A DNA stretch of 64,000 nt, taken from Spongilla lacustris (Eukaryota > Porifera > Demospongiae > Spongillida > Spongillidae). Below, piece by piece: positions 1 through 12,402 of this stretch (position 1 is its first letter; the number at the start of each line of letters is the position of its first letter). Where the stretch lies: the NCBI GenBank assembly GCA_949361645.1, contig OX442417.1:8044275-8108274 (forward strand). The letters run 5' to 3'. Made by a program: the position numbers and the translations under genes. Below the pieces are notes generated by a model that saw only the letters and a program-made list of their open reading frames with translations, made no database searches and was not told the DNA's origin.

Positions 1-1
1 A

Positions 2-2465
2 CACACTAAACCATACCTTGTAGCCAATGACATTCATGCATGTGACCAAAGCCCGCCACCTGACCTCAGCTGCTTGTTCCAAGACTGTGAAGACAGGCGT
101 GCAGAGATGCACACAGCCAGAAGCATCGTTAGTGGAGGAGAGCCATCTGCCCTGATGGAGGAGGAGGTACTCACTCTGAGTGATGAAGAGAGGATGTCTC
201 TATTGCAGAAGGCAGGCATCACAAACATTGCAATCGACTCTGTCCAAGTATTGGCCATAAAAGTCGGCATGGCTATTCCCTGGAACGGTTTGAGACAACT
301 TAGACGGTAAAGCATTACACAAAAACTATAAAAATAACCTACATATGCATTACTTGTCTAGGTGGCTGAAAGCGTCAGGAGTATCTCTAGCTGGGGAGCA
401 GCGGATGCGCAACATTTGCAGGCAAATTGTGGGCGACAACTTAAAAGGAGAGATGGCTCTATTTTCATTTCCTCATCCTTCTGGTGGTGAAGAGCTTAGG
501 GGAGCTCCTCTGGTTTATATTCCAGATCTGGTTCAGAAGGTTGTTGACCTCTTGGAAGAGAATGAAAGGTTAATTAGGAGGTCAAGGCATAAACCTTGCA
601 AAATAATTTTAACCCTATGTAGGACAGGACGGCTTACCTGGCATGATGGGGTCATCCCTGCCAGTGAGGTGTGGTTAAAAATAGGAGGGGACAAAGGAGG
701 CGGTTCGTTCAAGATGAACTTTCAGATTGTAAATGTTCCAGCGCCTAATTCAGTCCACAACACCTGCGTGTTTTGCTGCTTTGAAGCGGGCGACACTGTT
801 ACCAACCTCCACATAGCACTTGACCGCTATAAAGATCAAGTAGCACATCTGCAAGGAATGAAATGGAGGTAAGAACAGTTAATATCAAATGATTTTAAAA
901 ATGAACATTAAACCTACAGGCAATACACACTCAGGCTGTTCATGTGTGGAGACTACGAGTTCATTACTAGAATGTACGGGCTGTCAGGAGCAAGTGGTAT
1001 GTGACTATTTGCATAGGTGCTAAACAAAGTGTATAAACATTGCACCTTTCTTATAGGATGCTACCCATGTTTGTATTGCTTGGCCCACCATCAGCACTTA
1101 GTAACACCTCTCTCAGTCAGAGGACCAGCTCCACCCAGAACATTTGAAACTATCAGTGCTGACCATCAGCACTACATTGCTTCAGGGGTTGGCAAGAAAC
1201 AAGCACAACACTTCTATAACTGCATTTCAGAGCCTATTTTCAACATCCCCATTTCACAAGTAAGTATAAATGACTTTGCCAAGAACTGTTTTGTATGATC
1301 ATGCACATGCACACACACACACACGCTAGGTATGCCCACCTGGTCTTCACATCACTTTGGGCATCTTTACCAAGATTTATGGGTTGCTTGAAGACGAGTG
1401 TCATACCCTTGACCTTGAGCTGGCTCTGCACTCAAGAGACGATGCCCACTTCAGCTTCTCCAATTACAGCCATGAGCTGCAAAGGCTTCGGAAGCTACAA
1501 GCAGAGTTGGAGCAAGCCCAGGAGTCATATGATTTGTCGCAGCAAATGGCAACATATGTATCACTAGTTGTTGGGGAGAATGATCCAGTCACTGTGGATT
1601 TCTTCAAGCAATGTGAAGACAAGATGAAATCTCTCAAACAACTTGTAAGCCATGCATGCAGTATAAAATGTGTATTGACACACCAATCACACTAGGAAAC
1701 AGATGTAGCCAACTGCACAGCCACAGTGAAGAAGGGATTTTCGATCAAAGACGGCCCCTTTGTTAAGGAGCTGGACTCTGCACTGCAGTCCATAGGAGTA
1801 CATCGCCAGCAATATTTTGGAGGTGCCATTGTGGGCAATCATGTACACAAGACTCTAAAGGTACTAAAAATCTAAGTTTAGAAGTAGTGATCATGCAACT
1901 TCTTTACTTTACAGCTATCTAATATCCAGACACTGTGCAAGTCACTGGTTCAAACTGCACAAAACAGATTGCCCCATCGCGTTGTAGAGCTACAACAGCG
2001 TACCGACATTCTGGTCAATACATTTTGCATGTTTGCTAGCTGCCACAACATATATGACCAGAATTTCATTGATGAAGCACAAACCTTTGCTCTAGGTGAG
2101 TATCATTTTTTATGATTTCATTTGAACTCAAGACTATACAATTGATTTCTACAGAACAAGCCATTGAACAGTTTATGGCGTACTTCCGGAAGTCCTTCCC
2201 AGAGGCAACAGTCCCCATTAAGATGCATATCCTGGAGGATCATGCTACTACATGGGCTAATTCTACGCACGTTGGATTTGGCCTCCTAGGCGAACAGGGG
2301 GCTGAGTCCATCCATGCCAAGTTTACACGACTTGGCTTAGCCTACACAGCAGTTACTGACAAAGTAAAGCATTTGCTGTGCATTGTCAAAGAACACTTAA
2401 TAAGCATTTCCCCACAAGTTTTAGCTGCCGTCCCCCCTCCACAAAAGAAGAAAAAAAATATTTAA
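2..2465 (+). CDS. Eight-exon transposase-like protein (KDZ-like, DDE-type), 5' partial
   Basis: Eight exons share one continuous frame with GT-AG introns of 51-70 nt: 2-306, 362-868, 920-996, 1057-1259, 1330-1644, 1696-1860, 1915-2095 and 2155-2465 (stop). The frame is open to the left edge, so the start lies outside or near position 1. Conserved-looking landmarks are RRWLKASG across intron 1, GGDKGGGSF (Asp near 690), a cysteine pair FCCF, MCGDYEF (Asp at 951), CYPCLYC, CPPGLHITLG, KMHILEDH and GFGLLGEQGAES (Glu at 2292). This layout recalls a multicopy sponge/cnidarian family resembling KDZ-type transposases. The two Asp and the Glu could be an RNase-H-fold DDE triad; that is inference. The basic lysine-rich end (KKKKKNI) is the C-terminus. 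No terminal inverted repeats were found around it, so it may be a domesticated copy or an element whose left end is outside. All splice sites are intact and there are no frameshifts, so it is probably expressed or recently active. Confidence 0.75.
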
Positions 2466-3149
2466 TCCTCACTCACATACGTCTTCAAACTGTGCACATC
2501 ATTTATTGAGGTGTCTTCGTCATCATCCGTTAGCTAGGTGTACGCATGGGCCATGCCATGCAGGCAGTTGACTGCTAGCTGCAGCTCCAAACCCTTCAGA
2601 GAACAGGAAAACATGATACAGGATATATAAACATAACTTTTTACCCTTCCATATGACCCTACCTTCTGCCCCAGGCAATAAGTACGCGCGAAATAACAAC
2701 AAAAATGGCGATTTTCAAGGCGTTTGAACACTACTTCAGAAAATTCGTCGACACACGCCTTTAGTAGAAACAAGTACAACTATCTACATAGCATACATTT
2801 ATCGTCGTTTTGTATCCCATCTATGTGCAGGAGAGGCACTATAGTCTTCAGAACGTATATAGGTCAGTACGCACTGAAATAAGTACCTCACTTCAAGACA
2901 CAAAACTGACACCTTTTTGTGCGGTAAGACCACGTGATTTTATATGCCATACGAAGGTCAGAGGTGTTTCTTAACCACAGTATGGCTTATAGGTGTTTAT
3001 TGTACAAGGTGTGCGTGTATAGCGCATTCCAAAGGGCATTGGTTGTCCGGTTCGTTGCTATGGGACAGCAAATCCATTTCAAAATTTTGGGGCGGAGGGC
3101 CTAATTTCCACGCGTTCAATGAGAGTAGACAGCCGTGTTATGCTGACGG
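2466..3149. other. No gene recognised
   Basis: AT-rich sequence after the stop of the transposase-like gene. Short open frames only; no splice-bounded exon or repeat structure was recognised. Confidence 0.5.
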
Positions 3150-3272
3150 TTAAGTGGTTTCGCGAACTAATTCAATTAGTCACTTTTCCTGACGGTCACG
3201 GACGCGGTCAAGCCAGCCGTATCGCCTAGTTTGACGGTCGTGACGGTTGACGGGTGAACCGCGGCATCACTG
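3150..3272. repeat. Right-end fragment of a hAT-type element (same family as 23364-24161)
   Basis: Contains the same GACGGTCACGGACG-like subterminal motifs and ends in GCGGCATCACTG at about 3272. These are the right-terminal features of the complete element at 23364-24161. No left end is visible, so this is a truncated copy. Confidence 0.6.
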
Positions 3273-3579
3273 GGCCCTTAGCCCTCCCCTCCCCAGGCTA
3301 TGGCGCCCCTCTCCCCCCACCTCCAATCCGTAATCCACAACATGCGGAGCATAATTTAGCTTCTAGCGCTCGCTCGCATGCATTATTAGCAACAATCCAG
3401 AGTCAAACGGTTACGCGCACATCAGAAGTATCGTAAGCCACGCCCCTTTTGGCGCCCCTCGCCTCGATAGATGCTAGGGCTGCCTCTGGCCGTTTAAGCA
3501 AATGGACTAAAATTGCAACTTACCGTTCATTCAAAGGTGTGAAAAAAAGTATCGAAACCAGGAATTCAATGCTCAAAAA

Positions 3580-3630
3580 TTTCCCCCCCCCCCCCCCCCC
3601 CCCCTTTCAATATTCCTGGATCCGCCCTTG
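3580..3630. repeat. Poly-C run and hAT-type terminus
   Basis: A run of about 22 C is followed by CCTGGATCCGCCCTTG. The reverse complement begins CAAGGGCGGATCCAGG, a terminus style common for hAT-type miniature elements. A very similar end lies at 59312-59327, also after a long C run. The next 30 bases include GGATCTGTATTCTGATTTTG, which recurs at about 44356. Confidence 0.45.
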
Positions 3631-3999
3631 GTTTTTTGGATCTGTATTCTGATTTTGGGGTCAATGATCCTTTTAAATAATGGTGACGATGATACGGCTA
3701 GCGCGCTGTAGTATACTACCATGTAGCCGGTAGTGCCTCTACTACCTCCGGCTGTGAGCTATCCGTATACCGTCAATTACTCAGTGCGTATACGCTGGAA
3801 AAATGAATGCTGGGTGCGTATTGTTTTATCCACTGATGGAAATGAACAATTCAGTAATCTTCGAGTTGTCAAAGGATAAATAAATGCAGTCATATTGAGC
3901 TTGTATTGTTAACGTTATGTTGCAGGTTTATCGCTCACAAAAGCACAAAACCTTGGATAATTGCACCTTTATGACTGGAGAGGATTGTACCTATGTTGC

Positions 4000-4850
4000 T
4001 GCCCTGATTTTTTGGGTTGAAGTCCGTGCATGCATGTCAATGCTATGTGAACGTGAACATACTTGTCTAATCCAATGGTACAACATAAGGACATAGTTAA
4101 GGCACAGCACACATGTACAAACTTGTCCAACGTGGCAATATACATATTGGTCTTTCACTAAAAGGTCAAGAGAAGCTTTGACTCTTAGAATTGTATAATC
4201 CAAACATTGGAAATCCTTCAGTTGGTTACACTGAATACTATATAACACCCATACTTCCAACACAACTGATCAGCAACATTAAAGCCTCTATCAGCACCTG
4301 CATGGTAGGAGCTTGTTATAAGTAGCCCACATACAGTGCTCTGTAACAAATTTATCACTGGCTCTTCCACCATATCCTTGTGAAATGAAACTGATAGAAC
4401 CTTGTGGACTGTGCATGTTTTGGTGTTTGTAAGTGCTCCAGGTCAGTGCTCTGATCTGGCTCTATATAAAATCTCGAAACAATCTATATTTGTAGTTCCA
4501 TAATTTGCTCCGAACACATTTGTGTGGTTCCCTGTAATTGCTCACAATCAGGCCAATATACCAAAGGTGACAACTTAATACAGTAATATGTCTGTATTAA
4601 CGAGATTCTGAGGAGTGATGAATGCCAAATTGATCTGAGGATATAGGTCTTGCAGCCTCATACACAAAATCAATTGCTGAAATGAGCTAGGATATCCTGT
4701 CCAAGCATTTGGCAATCCAGTATAGTAGATATGGTAAGATCACCCTTCTCATCCTCTCCATCAAAGAACTGCTTAGTATATATTTTTTCCAAAGCCATCT
4801 CAGTTCAACTCCTTGATAGTATAACTTCATGCTTTTACAGTTCTTCTCAA
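4000..4850 (-). pseudogene. Harbinger/ISL2EU-like transposase (DDE_Tnp_4) pseudogene
   Basis: Read on the minus strand the region gives, in order but in shifting frames, [49 protein letters not shown] and [14 protein letters not shown]. These match the order of conserved blocks in the DDE_Tnp_4 transposases of PIF/Harbinger and ISL2EU elements. The Asp of IDCFEI and of ADRGF are the expected first two catalytic residues. Stops and frameshifts separate the blocks, for example a stop after the Cys-rich end of the TWSTYKH block. It is therefore inactive. The N-terminal part and the element termini were not found. Confidence 0.7.
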
Positions 4851-5827
4851 CTTCCATGTGTCATGCTGTGCTGAGAAATCTGTCTGGCATGAAACATTAT
4901 CCATTGAGCATCGAGTTTGACAAAAGTATCCCTTACAATGTCAGCTGCTATGAAGTATATTTGCATTACTTTTATAATCAGTTCCTGAAAACAACAACAA
5001 TCCATCTATCTGAGTTTGTCAGTTTCATTGCAGCTGTCATCATGTATACATGTATTGGCAGCTTGAAGCCCGCGATACATGCATGTCTCGAATTGTAACT
5101 TCAGAATACTCGGTCAGGAATCAGGATTTATTTCATCTTTGCAGGCCCATCTGCAAGTTATTATAGTAGGTGTATGGTATGTAAAACTAATTAAGAGGCT
5201 AACCTTTGCTTAAATGATCACCGCATACAAGCAACGTAGACTTGGCGATTAATGCTAGCCGAGCGAGCCATCGTGCACCTCGTTCAGTGGATAAATCACG
5301 CATCCTACTGTCTAAATGTTCCAATTAATATAGCAAGTAGCTATAACTTATAAAGCCTAACCTGCTTTCCCTTTCCCGTACCGTTATTTATTATTAGACA
5401 GCCAACGACCCCACACCACAAAGGCATACTACTCTGTCAAGATGGCGGCTATTAAAATTCATCGTTTTGTGACGTCACTGTGAGAACCCTCTCTAAATCA
5501 CCGCGTTAGAAAATGCACTGGAAGCTCCCTCATCGGAGTCTGGGGCGGAACTCCTGCAACTTCGTAATGTTATTGAATCTTTTTGAAAAAGGTTTGATTA
5601 AAATTAGATTACAATGAATTGTGCTATGCATTTGCTAGCTGCTCATTTGTTGTCCAATTCATCTTTCGAGGACGCCATGCCACAAATGCGTCTATTATGT
5701 TCTCTACCTTCACAGTGGCTCCAAGCCAATATCGTTGAGAAATATATAAACTGAATGCACCTTGCTGCAAGTTTTAGAGACAGCAAAAAGGCAGTCTGAC
5801 CATTGCAACGTACATCACTGCGCACTA
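4851..5827. other. No gene recognised
   Basis: Unassigned sequence between the transposase relic and the satellite. The first satellite monomer starts abruptly near 5828. Confidence 0.4.
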
Positions 5828-8800
5828 GACAAGCTGAACTATGCCATTCTTGTGAGTTGCAAAGCACAATGAGGCAAAGTGTGAGCTGTTCCTTGTACCC
5901 ACAGAGTAGGTGTGTCTCTGTGCCTACTGGTGACCCAACGCTATGGGTGGATTTTGAACACTGGGGGTGTGACCACGACTAATAAGTACTTACAAGCTGA
6001 ACTATGCCATTCTTGTGAGTTGCAAAGCACATTGAGACACAGTGTGAGCTGTTCCTTGTACCCACAGAGTAGGTGTGTCTCTGTGCCTACTGGTGACCCA
6101 ACGCTATGGGTGGATTTTAAACACTGGGGGTGTGACCACGACTAATAAGTACTTACAAGCTGAACTATGCCATTCTTGTGAGTTGCAAAGCACATTGAGA
6201 CAAAGTGTGAGCTGTTCCTTGTACCCACAGAGTAGGTGTGTCTCTGTGCCAACTGGGGACCCAACGTTATGAGTGGATTTTGAACACTGGGGGTGTGATC
6301 ACGACTAATAAGTACTTACAAGCTGACCGATGCCATTCTTGTGAGTTGCAAAGCACATTGAGGCAAAGTGTGAGCTGTTCCTTGTACCCACAGAGTAGGT
6401 GTGTCTCTGTGCCTACTGGTGACCCAACGCTATGGGTGGATTTTAAACACTGGGGGTGTGACCACGACTAATAAGTACTTACAAGCTGACTTATGCCATT
6501 CTTGTGAGTTGCAATGCACATTGAGGCAAAGTGTGAGCTGTTCCTTGTACCCACAGAGTAGGTGTGTCTCTGTGCCAACTGGGGACCCAATGCTATGAGT
6601 GGATTTTGAACACTGGGGGTGTGACCACGACTAATAAGTACTTACAAGCTGACCTATGCCATTCTTGTGAGTTGCAAAGCACATTGAGGCAAAGTGTGAG
6701 CTGTTCCTTGTACCCACTGAGTAGGTGTGTCTCTGTGCCTACTGGTGACCCAACGCTATGGGTGGATTTTAAACACTGGGGGTGTGACCACGACTAATAA
6801 GTACTTACAAGCTGAACTATGCCATTCTTGTGAGTTGCAATGCACATTGAGACAAAGTGTGAGCTGTTCCTTGTACCCACAGAGTAGGTTTGTCTCTGTG
6901 CCAACTGGGGACCCAACGCTATGAGTGGATTTTGAACACTGGGGGTGTGACCACGACTAATAAGTACTTACAAGCTGACCTATGCCATTCTTGTGAGTTG
7001 CAATGCATATTGAGACAAAGTGTGAGCTGTTCCTTGTACCCACAGAGTAGGTTTGTCTCTGTGCCAACTGGGGACCCAACGCTATGAGTGGATTTTGAAC
7101 ACTGGAGGTGTGACCACGACTAATAAGTACTTACAAGCTGACCTATGCCATTCTTGTGAGTTGCAAAGCACAATGAGGCAAAGTGTGAGCTGTTCCTTGT
7201 ACCCACAGAGTAGGTGTGTCTCTGTGCCTACTGGTGACCCAACACTATGGGTGGATTTTGAACACTGGGGGTGTGACCACGACTGATAAGTACTTACAAG
7301 CTGAACTATGCCATTCTTGTGAGTTGCAAAGCACATTGAGACAAAGTGTGAGCTGTTCCTTGTACCCACAGAGTAGGTGTGTCTCTGTGCCTACTGGTGA
7401 CCCAACGCTATGGGTGGATTTTAAACACTGGGGGTGTGACCACGACTAATAAGTACTTACAAGCTGAACTATGCCATTCTTGTGAGTTGCAAAGCACATT
7501 GAGACAAAGTGTGAGCTGTTCCTTGTACCCACAGAGTAGGTGTGTCTCTGTGCCAACTGGGGACCCAACGCTATGCGTGGATTTTGAACACTGGGGGTGT
7601 GACCACGACTAATAAGTACTTACAAGCTGACCGATGCCATTCTTGTGAGTTGCAAAGCACATTGAAGCAAAGTGTGAGCTGTTCCTTGTACCCACAGAGT
7701 AGATGTGTCTCTGTGCCTACTGGTGACCCAACGCTATGGGTGGATTTTAAACACTGGGGGTGTGACCACGACTAATAAGTACTTACAAGCTGAACTATGC
7801 CATTCTTGTGAGTTGCAATGCACATTGAGACAAAGTGTGAGCTGTTCCTTGTACCCACAGAGTAGGTGTGTCTCTGTGCCTACTGGTGACCCAACGCTAT
7901 GGGTGGATTTTAAACACTGGGGGTGTGACCACGACTAATAAGTACTTACAAGCTGACTTATGCCATTCTTGTGAGTTGCAATGCACATTGAGGCAAAGTG
8001 TGAGCTGTTCCTTGTACCCACAGAGTAGGTGTGTCTCTGTGCCTACTGGTGACCCAACGCTATGGGTGGATTTTAAACACTGGGGGTGTGACCACGACTA
8101 ATAAGTACTTACAAGCTGACCGATGCCATTCTTGTGAGTTGCAAAGCACATTGAAGCAAAGTGTGAGCTGTTCCTTGTACCCACAGAGTAGGTTTGTCTC
8201 TGTGCCAACTGGGGACCCAACGCTATGAGTGGATTTTGAACACTGGGGGTGTGACCACGACTGATAAGTACTTACAAGCTGACCTATGCCATTCTTGTGA
8301 GTTGCAAAGCACAATGAGGCAAAGTGTGAGCTGTTCCTTGTACCCACAGAGTAGGTGTGTCTCTGTGCCTACTGGTGACCCAACACTATGGGTGGATTTT
8401 GAACACTGGGGGTGTGACCACGACTGATAAGTACTTACAAGCTGAACTATGCCATTCTTGTGAGTTGCAAAGCACATTGAGACAAAGTGTGAGCTGTTCC
8501 TTGTACCCACAGAGTAGGTGTGTCTCTGTGCCTACTGGTGACCCAACGCTATGGGTGGATTTTAAACACTGGGGGTGTGACCACGACTAATAAGTACTTA
8601 CAAGCTGAACTATGCCATTCTTGTGAGTTGCAAAGCACATTGAGACAAAGTGTGAGCTGTTCCTTGTACCCACAGAGTAGGTGTGTCTCTGTGCCAACTG
8701 GGGACCCAACGCTATGCGTGGATTTTGAACACTGGGGGTGTGACCACGACTAATAAGTACTTACAAGCTGACCGATGCCATTCTTGTGAGTTGCAAAGCA

Positions 8801-9575
8801 CATTGAAGCAAAGTGTGAGCTGTTCCTTGTACCCACAGAGTAGGTGTGTCTCTGTGCCTACTGGTGACCCAACGCTATGGGTGGATTTTAAACACTGGGG
8901 GTGTGACCACGACTAATAAGTACTTACAAGCTGAACTATGCCATTCTTGTGAGTTGCAATGCACATTGAGACAAAGTGTGAGCTGTTCCTTGTACCCACA
9001 GAGTAGGTGTGTCTCTGTGCCTACTGGTGACCCAACGCTATAGGTGGATTTTAAACACTGGGGGTGTGACCACGACTAATAAGTACTTACAAGCTGACTT
9101 ATGCCATTCTTGTGAGTTGCAATGCACATTGAGGCAAAGTGTGAGCTGTTCCTTGTACCCACAGAGTAGGTGTGTCTCTGTGCCTACTGGTGACCCAACG
9201 CTATTGGTGGATTTTGAACACTGGGGGTGTGACCACGACTAAAAAGTACTTACAAGCTGACCTATGCCATTCTTGTGAGTTGCAAAGCACATTGAGGCAA
9301 AGTGTGAGCTGTTCCTTGTACCCACAGAGTAGGTGTGTCTCTGTGCCAACTGGGGACCCAACGCTATGAGTGGATTTTGAACACTGGGGGTGTGACCACG
9401 ACTAATAAGTACTTACAAGCTGACCTATGCCATTCTTGTGAGTTACAAAGCACATTGAGGCAAAGTGTGAGCTGTTTCTTGTACCCACAGAGTAGGTGTG
9501 TCTCTGTGCCAACGGGGGACCCAACGCTATGGGTGGATTTTGAACGCTTGGGGTGCGACCACGACTTATAAGTAC
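5828..9575. repeat. Tandem satellite, 163-bp monomer, about 23 copies
   Basis: Identical landmarks such as GTAGGTGTGTCTCTGTGCC recur every 163 bp from about 5905 to 9498, giving 23 monomers. Two monomer types alternate. Type A has CCTACTGGTGACCC with GCTATGGGTGG. Type B has CCAACTGGGGACCC with GCTATGAGTGG (or GCGTGG). From the monomer at 7053 the order is B A A B A A A, repeated from 8194, and a third round starts at 9335. Private variants (CACTATGG, GCTATGCGTGG, CTGATAAG) recur exactly 1141 bp apart, so a seven-monomer higher-order unit was duplicated recently. Each monomer has 65-77-codon open frames on both strands. Because 163 is not a multiple of three the frame changes at every monomer, so these are not treated as genes. 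Confidence 0.93.
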
Positions 9576-10360
9576 TTACAAATTCTAATCTATGAAGATG
9601 GATGTTTTTCTTGTGAGTTGCAAAGCGCATTGAGGCAAGCTCTGAGCTGTTTCATGTACCCACAGGGTAGATGTGTCTATGTGCCAACCAGGGACCCAAT
9701 ATCACGCGTGGATTGTGAACAAGGGGATGAACTAGGGACCCATGTGACCACAACTGATAAGTACTTACAAATTCTAATTTATGAAGATGGATGTCTTTCT
9801 TGTGAGTTGCAAAGCACATTGAGGCACGCTCTGAGCTGTTTCATGTACCCACAGGGTAGGTGTGTCTTTGTACCAACCAGGAACCCAATGTCACACGCGG
9901 ATTTTGAACAAGGGGATGAACTATGGACCCATGTGACCACAGCTATTAAATTCTGACCTATGAAAAGGGATGTCATTCATGTGAGTTGCAAAGCGCATTG
10001 AGGCAAGCTCTGAGCTGTTTCATGTACCCACAGGGTAGATGTGTCTATGTACCAATCATGCAGGGACCCAACGTCATGCGCAGACGTTGAACACTGTATC
10101 AACTCGAGGTGTGACCACAACTTATTATGTACTTACAAGTTGACCTATAGAGATGGATGTCATTCTTGTGATTTGCAAAGCACATTTGATTAGGCAAGAT
10201 CTGAGCTGTTCTATGTACCCACAGGGTAGTTGTGTCCCTGTGCCAACTATTGATCCAATATCATACGCGGATCATCCTGAAAACTGGTCCAGCTGGGGTT
10301 TTCACTGCAGCAATGAAGTATGACCTATTGAGCTGGATGCCGTTCTTGTGAGTTGTAGAA
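9576..10360. repeat. Diverged 180-190-bp satellite monomers
   Basis: About four monomers related to the 163-bp unit, sharing TGTGAGTTGCAAAGC, GAGCTGTTTCATGTACCCAC and AGGGTAG. They are longer (boundaries near 9572, 9760, 9945, 10125 and 10312) because of extra segments such as AACAAGGGGATGAACTA, and they decay progressively toward 10360. Confidence 0.8.
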
Positions 10361-11763
10361 TAATGGTTTTATATATGTGATTTAATGTATATTATTATCT
10401 TTTAGATCCATCAAACAGTTCATCAGGACCTTTGTCATAGAGGATGCAGTTGTACTCTGAACTTTTTATCTGTTATACTGCTGATGCTGGGGTTGTATTG
10501 TCAGTGATAATACATATGTACAAGGATAAAAATACCCAAAACAAACCTGGTGGTGATGATAACGATTCTGCTGAGAGTTCTGCATGACTACCTCAGATAT
10601 TTTCCATCAGATTCTATGACCCTACAATTAAGGAGTATATATTATGTAAAGCAATTATATGTTATCCCAGCTGCATTAAAAAGTGAAACCCATGCAGTGC
10701 CCCATTTACAAGAGAAGTAAGAAGCACTAGCTGTGAAGGAATTTCAAGTACAATTTTTTACTGAAATATACCTTTACACATTATTCTAGCCAACTACATG
10801 TACAGGACTGAATATCAGAGGTCATTAGCGGTGTAAGATCACATTATACCTGAAGAACACCAAAACTGTGGGAAAAATCTAGAACCTAATCCGAAGGGGC
10901 CATTCAACATTGTCAAGGTAAGGTATGTCATGCATGTAATGGTTATTTTAACAGGCATCAGAAATCCAGCTTTAGTCTAAACTACTTCTAATTATTTGCA
11001 TGGTCAGAGGTATATACATTTGTAGCAATTTGTGTATTTAGTTTTTAAAAAATATTAATGCCTTTCAGGTTGTGACCAATTTTATCGGTTCAGTATTGCG
11101 CAATCCAAAGCAATTGAACATGTCATCATTTTATGCTCCAGACTCTACTCTGACTTATTGATTTATTATTGTTGTGTGTGTGTTTATGTATCGGAAAGTA
11201 GCGTCATAGAGTGCATACAAGATTGTGAATATGTTAAATGCGTTTTTACGCTTCTATCCGCGTCGTATGCTGGCACACGCGGGTACGGTAGTAGATATTA
11301 TAGTTATTTAGTTTTACGCGACAATGAAATTCATGTTTTGCTTAGCCGTACGGCTAAACGTATTCATCTCAAAGTAATTATTCCGCAGGAATGTGCGGCT
11401 GAGGAATGTGGGGCTAATTTCTACACGGTCCAGCGCAACTACGCCAATATAACGGCAATAGGTTCGCGCTGCCTCCAGTATCGGTATCTCACTATGATCT
11501 CTAGAGAATGAAAATGGCAGATTTGCGTAGTGCATGATAAGGCTTATACCACACATCGGGCCAACTCTGCACTACGCCACGACGAGGTGCTATTGAAACC
11601 AACCTTTTTCTTTTGCAACAAGCCATTAAGGTAACAACAGCACATATATTGGTAAGTTCTCTAACAAAATGTTGACTTCCGATGGCCACGCCCTAATTTA
11701 CCCGTGTCGACTTCCTAAGGGCCACGCCTAAATATTACTTCCGCTGGGCCACGCCCAAATACA
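10361..11763. other. No gene recognised
   Basis: AT-rich sequence. An open frame at 11158-11511 (+) shows no known motif or splice context. Confidence 0.4.
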
Positions 11764-11927
11764 TCGACGTTTCTGTGTCGACGTTTCTGTGTCGACGTTT
11801 CTGTGTCGACTGCTCTATGTCGACTGCTCTATGTCGAGCGCACAATGCTCTATGTCGACTGCACAATGCTCTATGTCGACTGCACAAAGCTCTATGTCGA
11901 CTGCACAATGCTTTATGTCAACTGCTT
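11764..11927. repeat. Minisatellite with 14- and 21-bp units
   Basis: Units of CGACGTTTCTGTGT (three times) and CGACTGCTCTATGT (twice) pass into a 21-bp form that inserts GCACAATG. Each junction gives GTCGAC, so the block is a string of SalI sites. Confidence 0.8.
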
Positions 11928-11961
11928 TGTTCCGCGACCTACCGGGCCACCGTATCATCAT

Positions 11962-12402
11962 CTAGCCACCCAATGGCATTAGGTGAGATGAACTCCACTT
12001 TTGTGGAGAGCTCCAAAACTGGCCCACCATACCTGACACAGACCCCTCCTCTATTCCACACCTTAACACTGGAGTCTCAGGACGTTCTTTTCCCAAAGCT
12101 TCATTGGTTGATGACAGGTGAGATGAAACTGCATTGGTGAATGACAAGTGGGATGAAACAGCATTGGTGGTTGCCGGGTGGAAAGAATTGGCATTGGTGG
12201 TTGGCTGGTGGAGAGACACAGCATTGGTGGATGGCAAGTGGGTAGGACCAGCATTTGATGGTTGAAGTAAAGGACCAGCAAGTGACAGGAGGATACAAGG
12301 CAGCAAACTTTCCATCATCTGCTTTATAGCTTTCAGCATTTTACCATTCTCCTTGACAGCACTCACAATCGCCTCAGCATGTTCTTTACAGTAGCAGTGT
12401 TC
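11962..12402 (-). CDS. Unrecognised ORF with 10-residue repeats, truncated by a repeat insertion
   Basis: The minus-strand frame is open from the edge of the repeat at 12403. It begins HCYCKEHAEAIVSAVKENG and continues with an amphipathic stretch (MLKAIKQMMESLL). It then has five or six copies of a 10-residue unit like TNAVSSHLSS and ends near 11962. The repeats are translated from a 30-bp minisatellite. The upstream part of the gene is cut off exactly where the dispersed repeat begins. I do not recognise the family. The coding-like N-terminal part and the in-frame repeat argue for a former gene; there is no splice evidence. Confidence 0.35.
   Translation of the reverse strand, partial: EHCYCKEHAEAIVSAVKENGKMLKAIKQMMESLLPCILLSLAGPLLQPSNAGPTHLPSTNAVSLHQPTTNANSFHPATTNAVSSHLSFTNAVSSHLSSTNEALGKERPETPVLRCGIEEGSVSGMVGQFWSSPQKWSSSHLMPLGG
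12101..12265. repeat. 30-bp minisatellite
   Basis: Five consecutive units begin GCATTGGTGG or GCATTGGTGA and differ at a few positions, followed by a partial unit at GCATTTGATGG. The unit length is a multiple of three and stays in frame in the minus-strand ORF. Confidence 0.8.

Noticed and set aside
5828..9575. Possible CRISPR-like or spliced repeat array (TTCTT/GTGAGT donor and CCACAG acceptor in each monomer)
   Set aside because: Direct repeats of 163 bp without unique spacers in eukaryotic DNA are a satellite. The would-be 110-nt exon contains stops and breaks frame.
5912..9956. Two dozen overlapping 65-152-codon open frames on both strands
   Set aside because: They are copies of one frame in a 163-bp satellite. 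The frame shifts with every monomer, so no long protein results.
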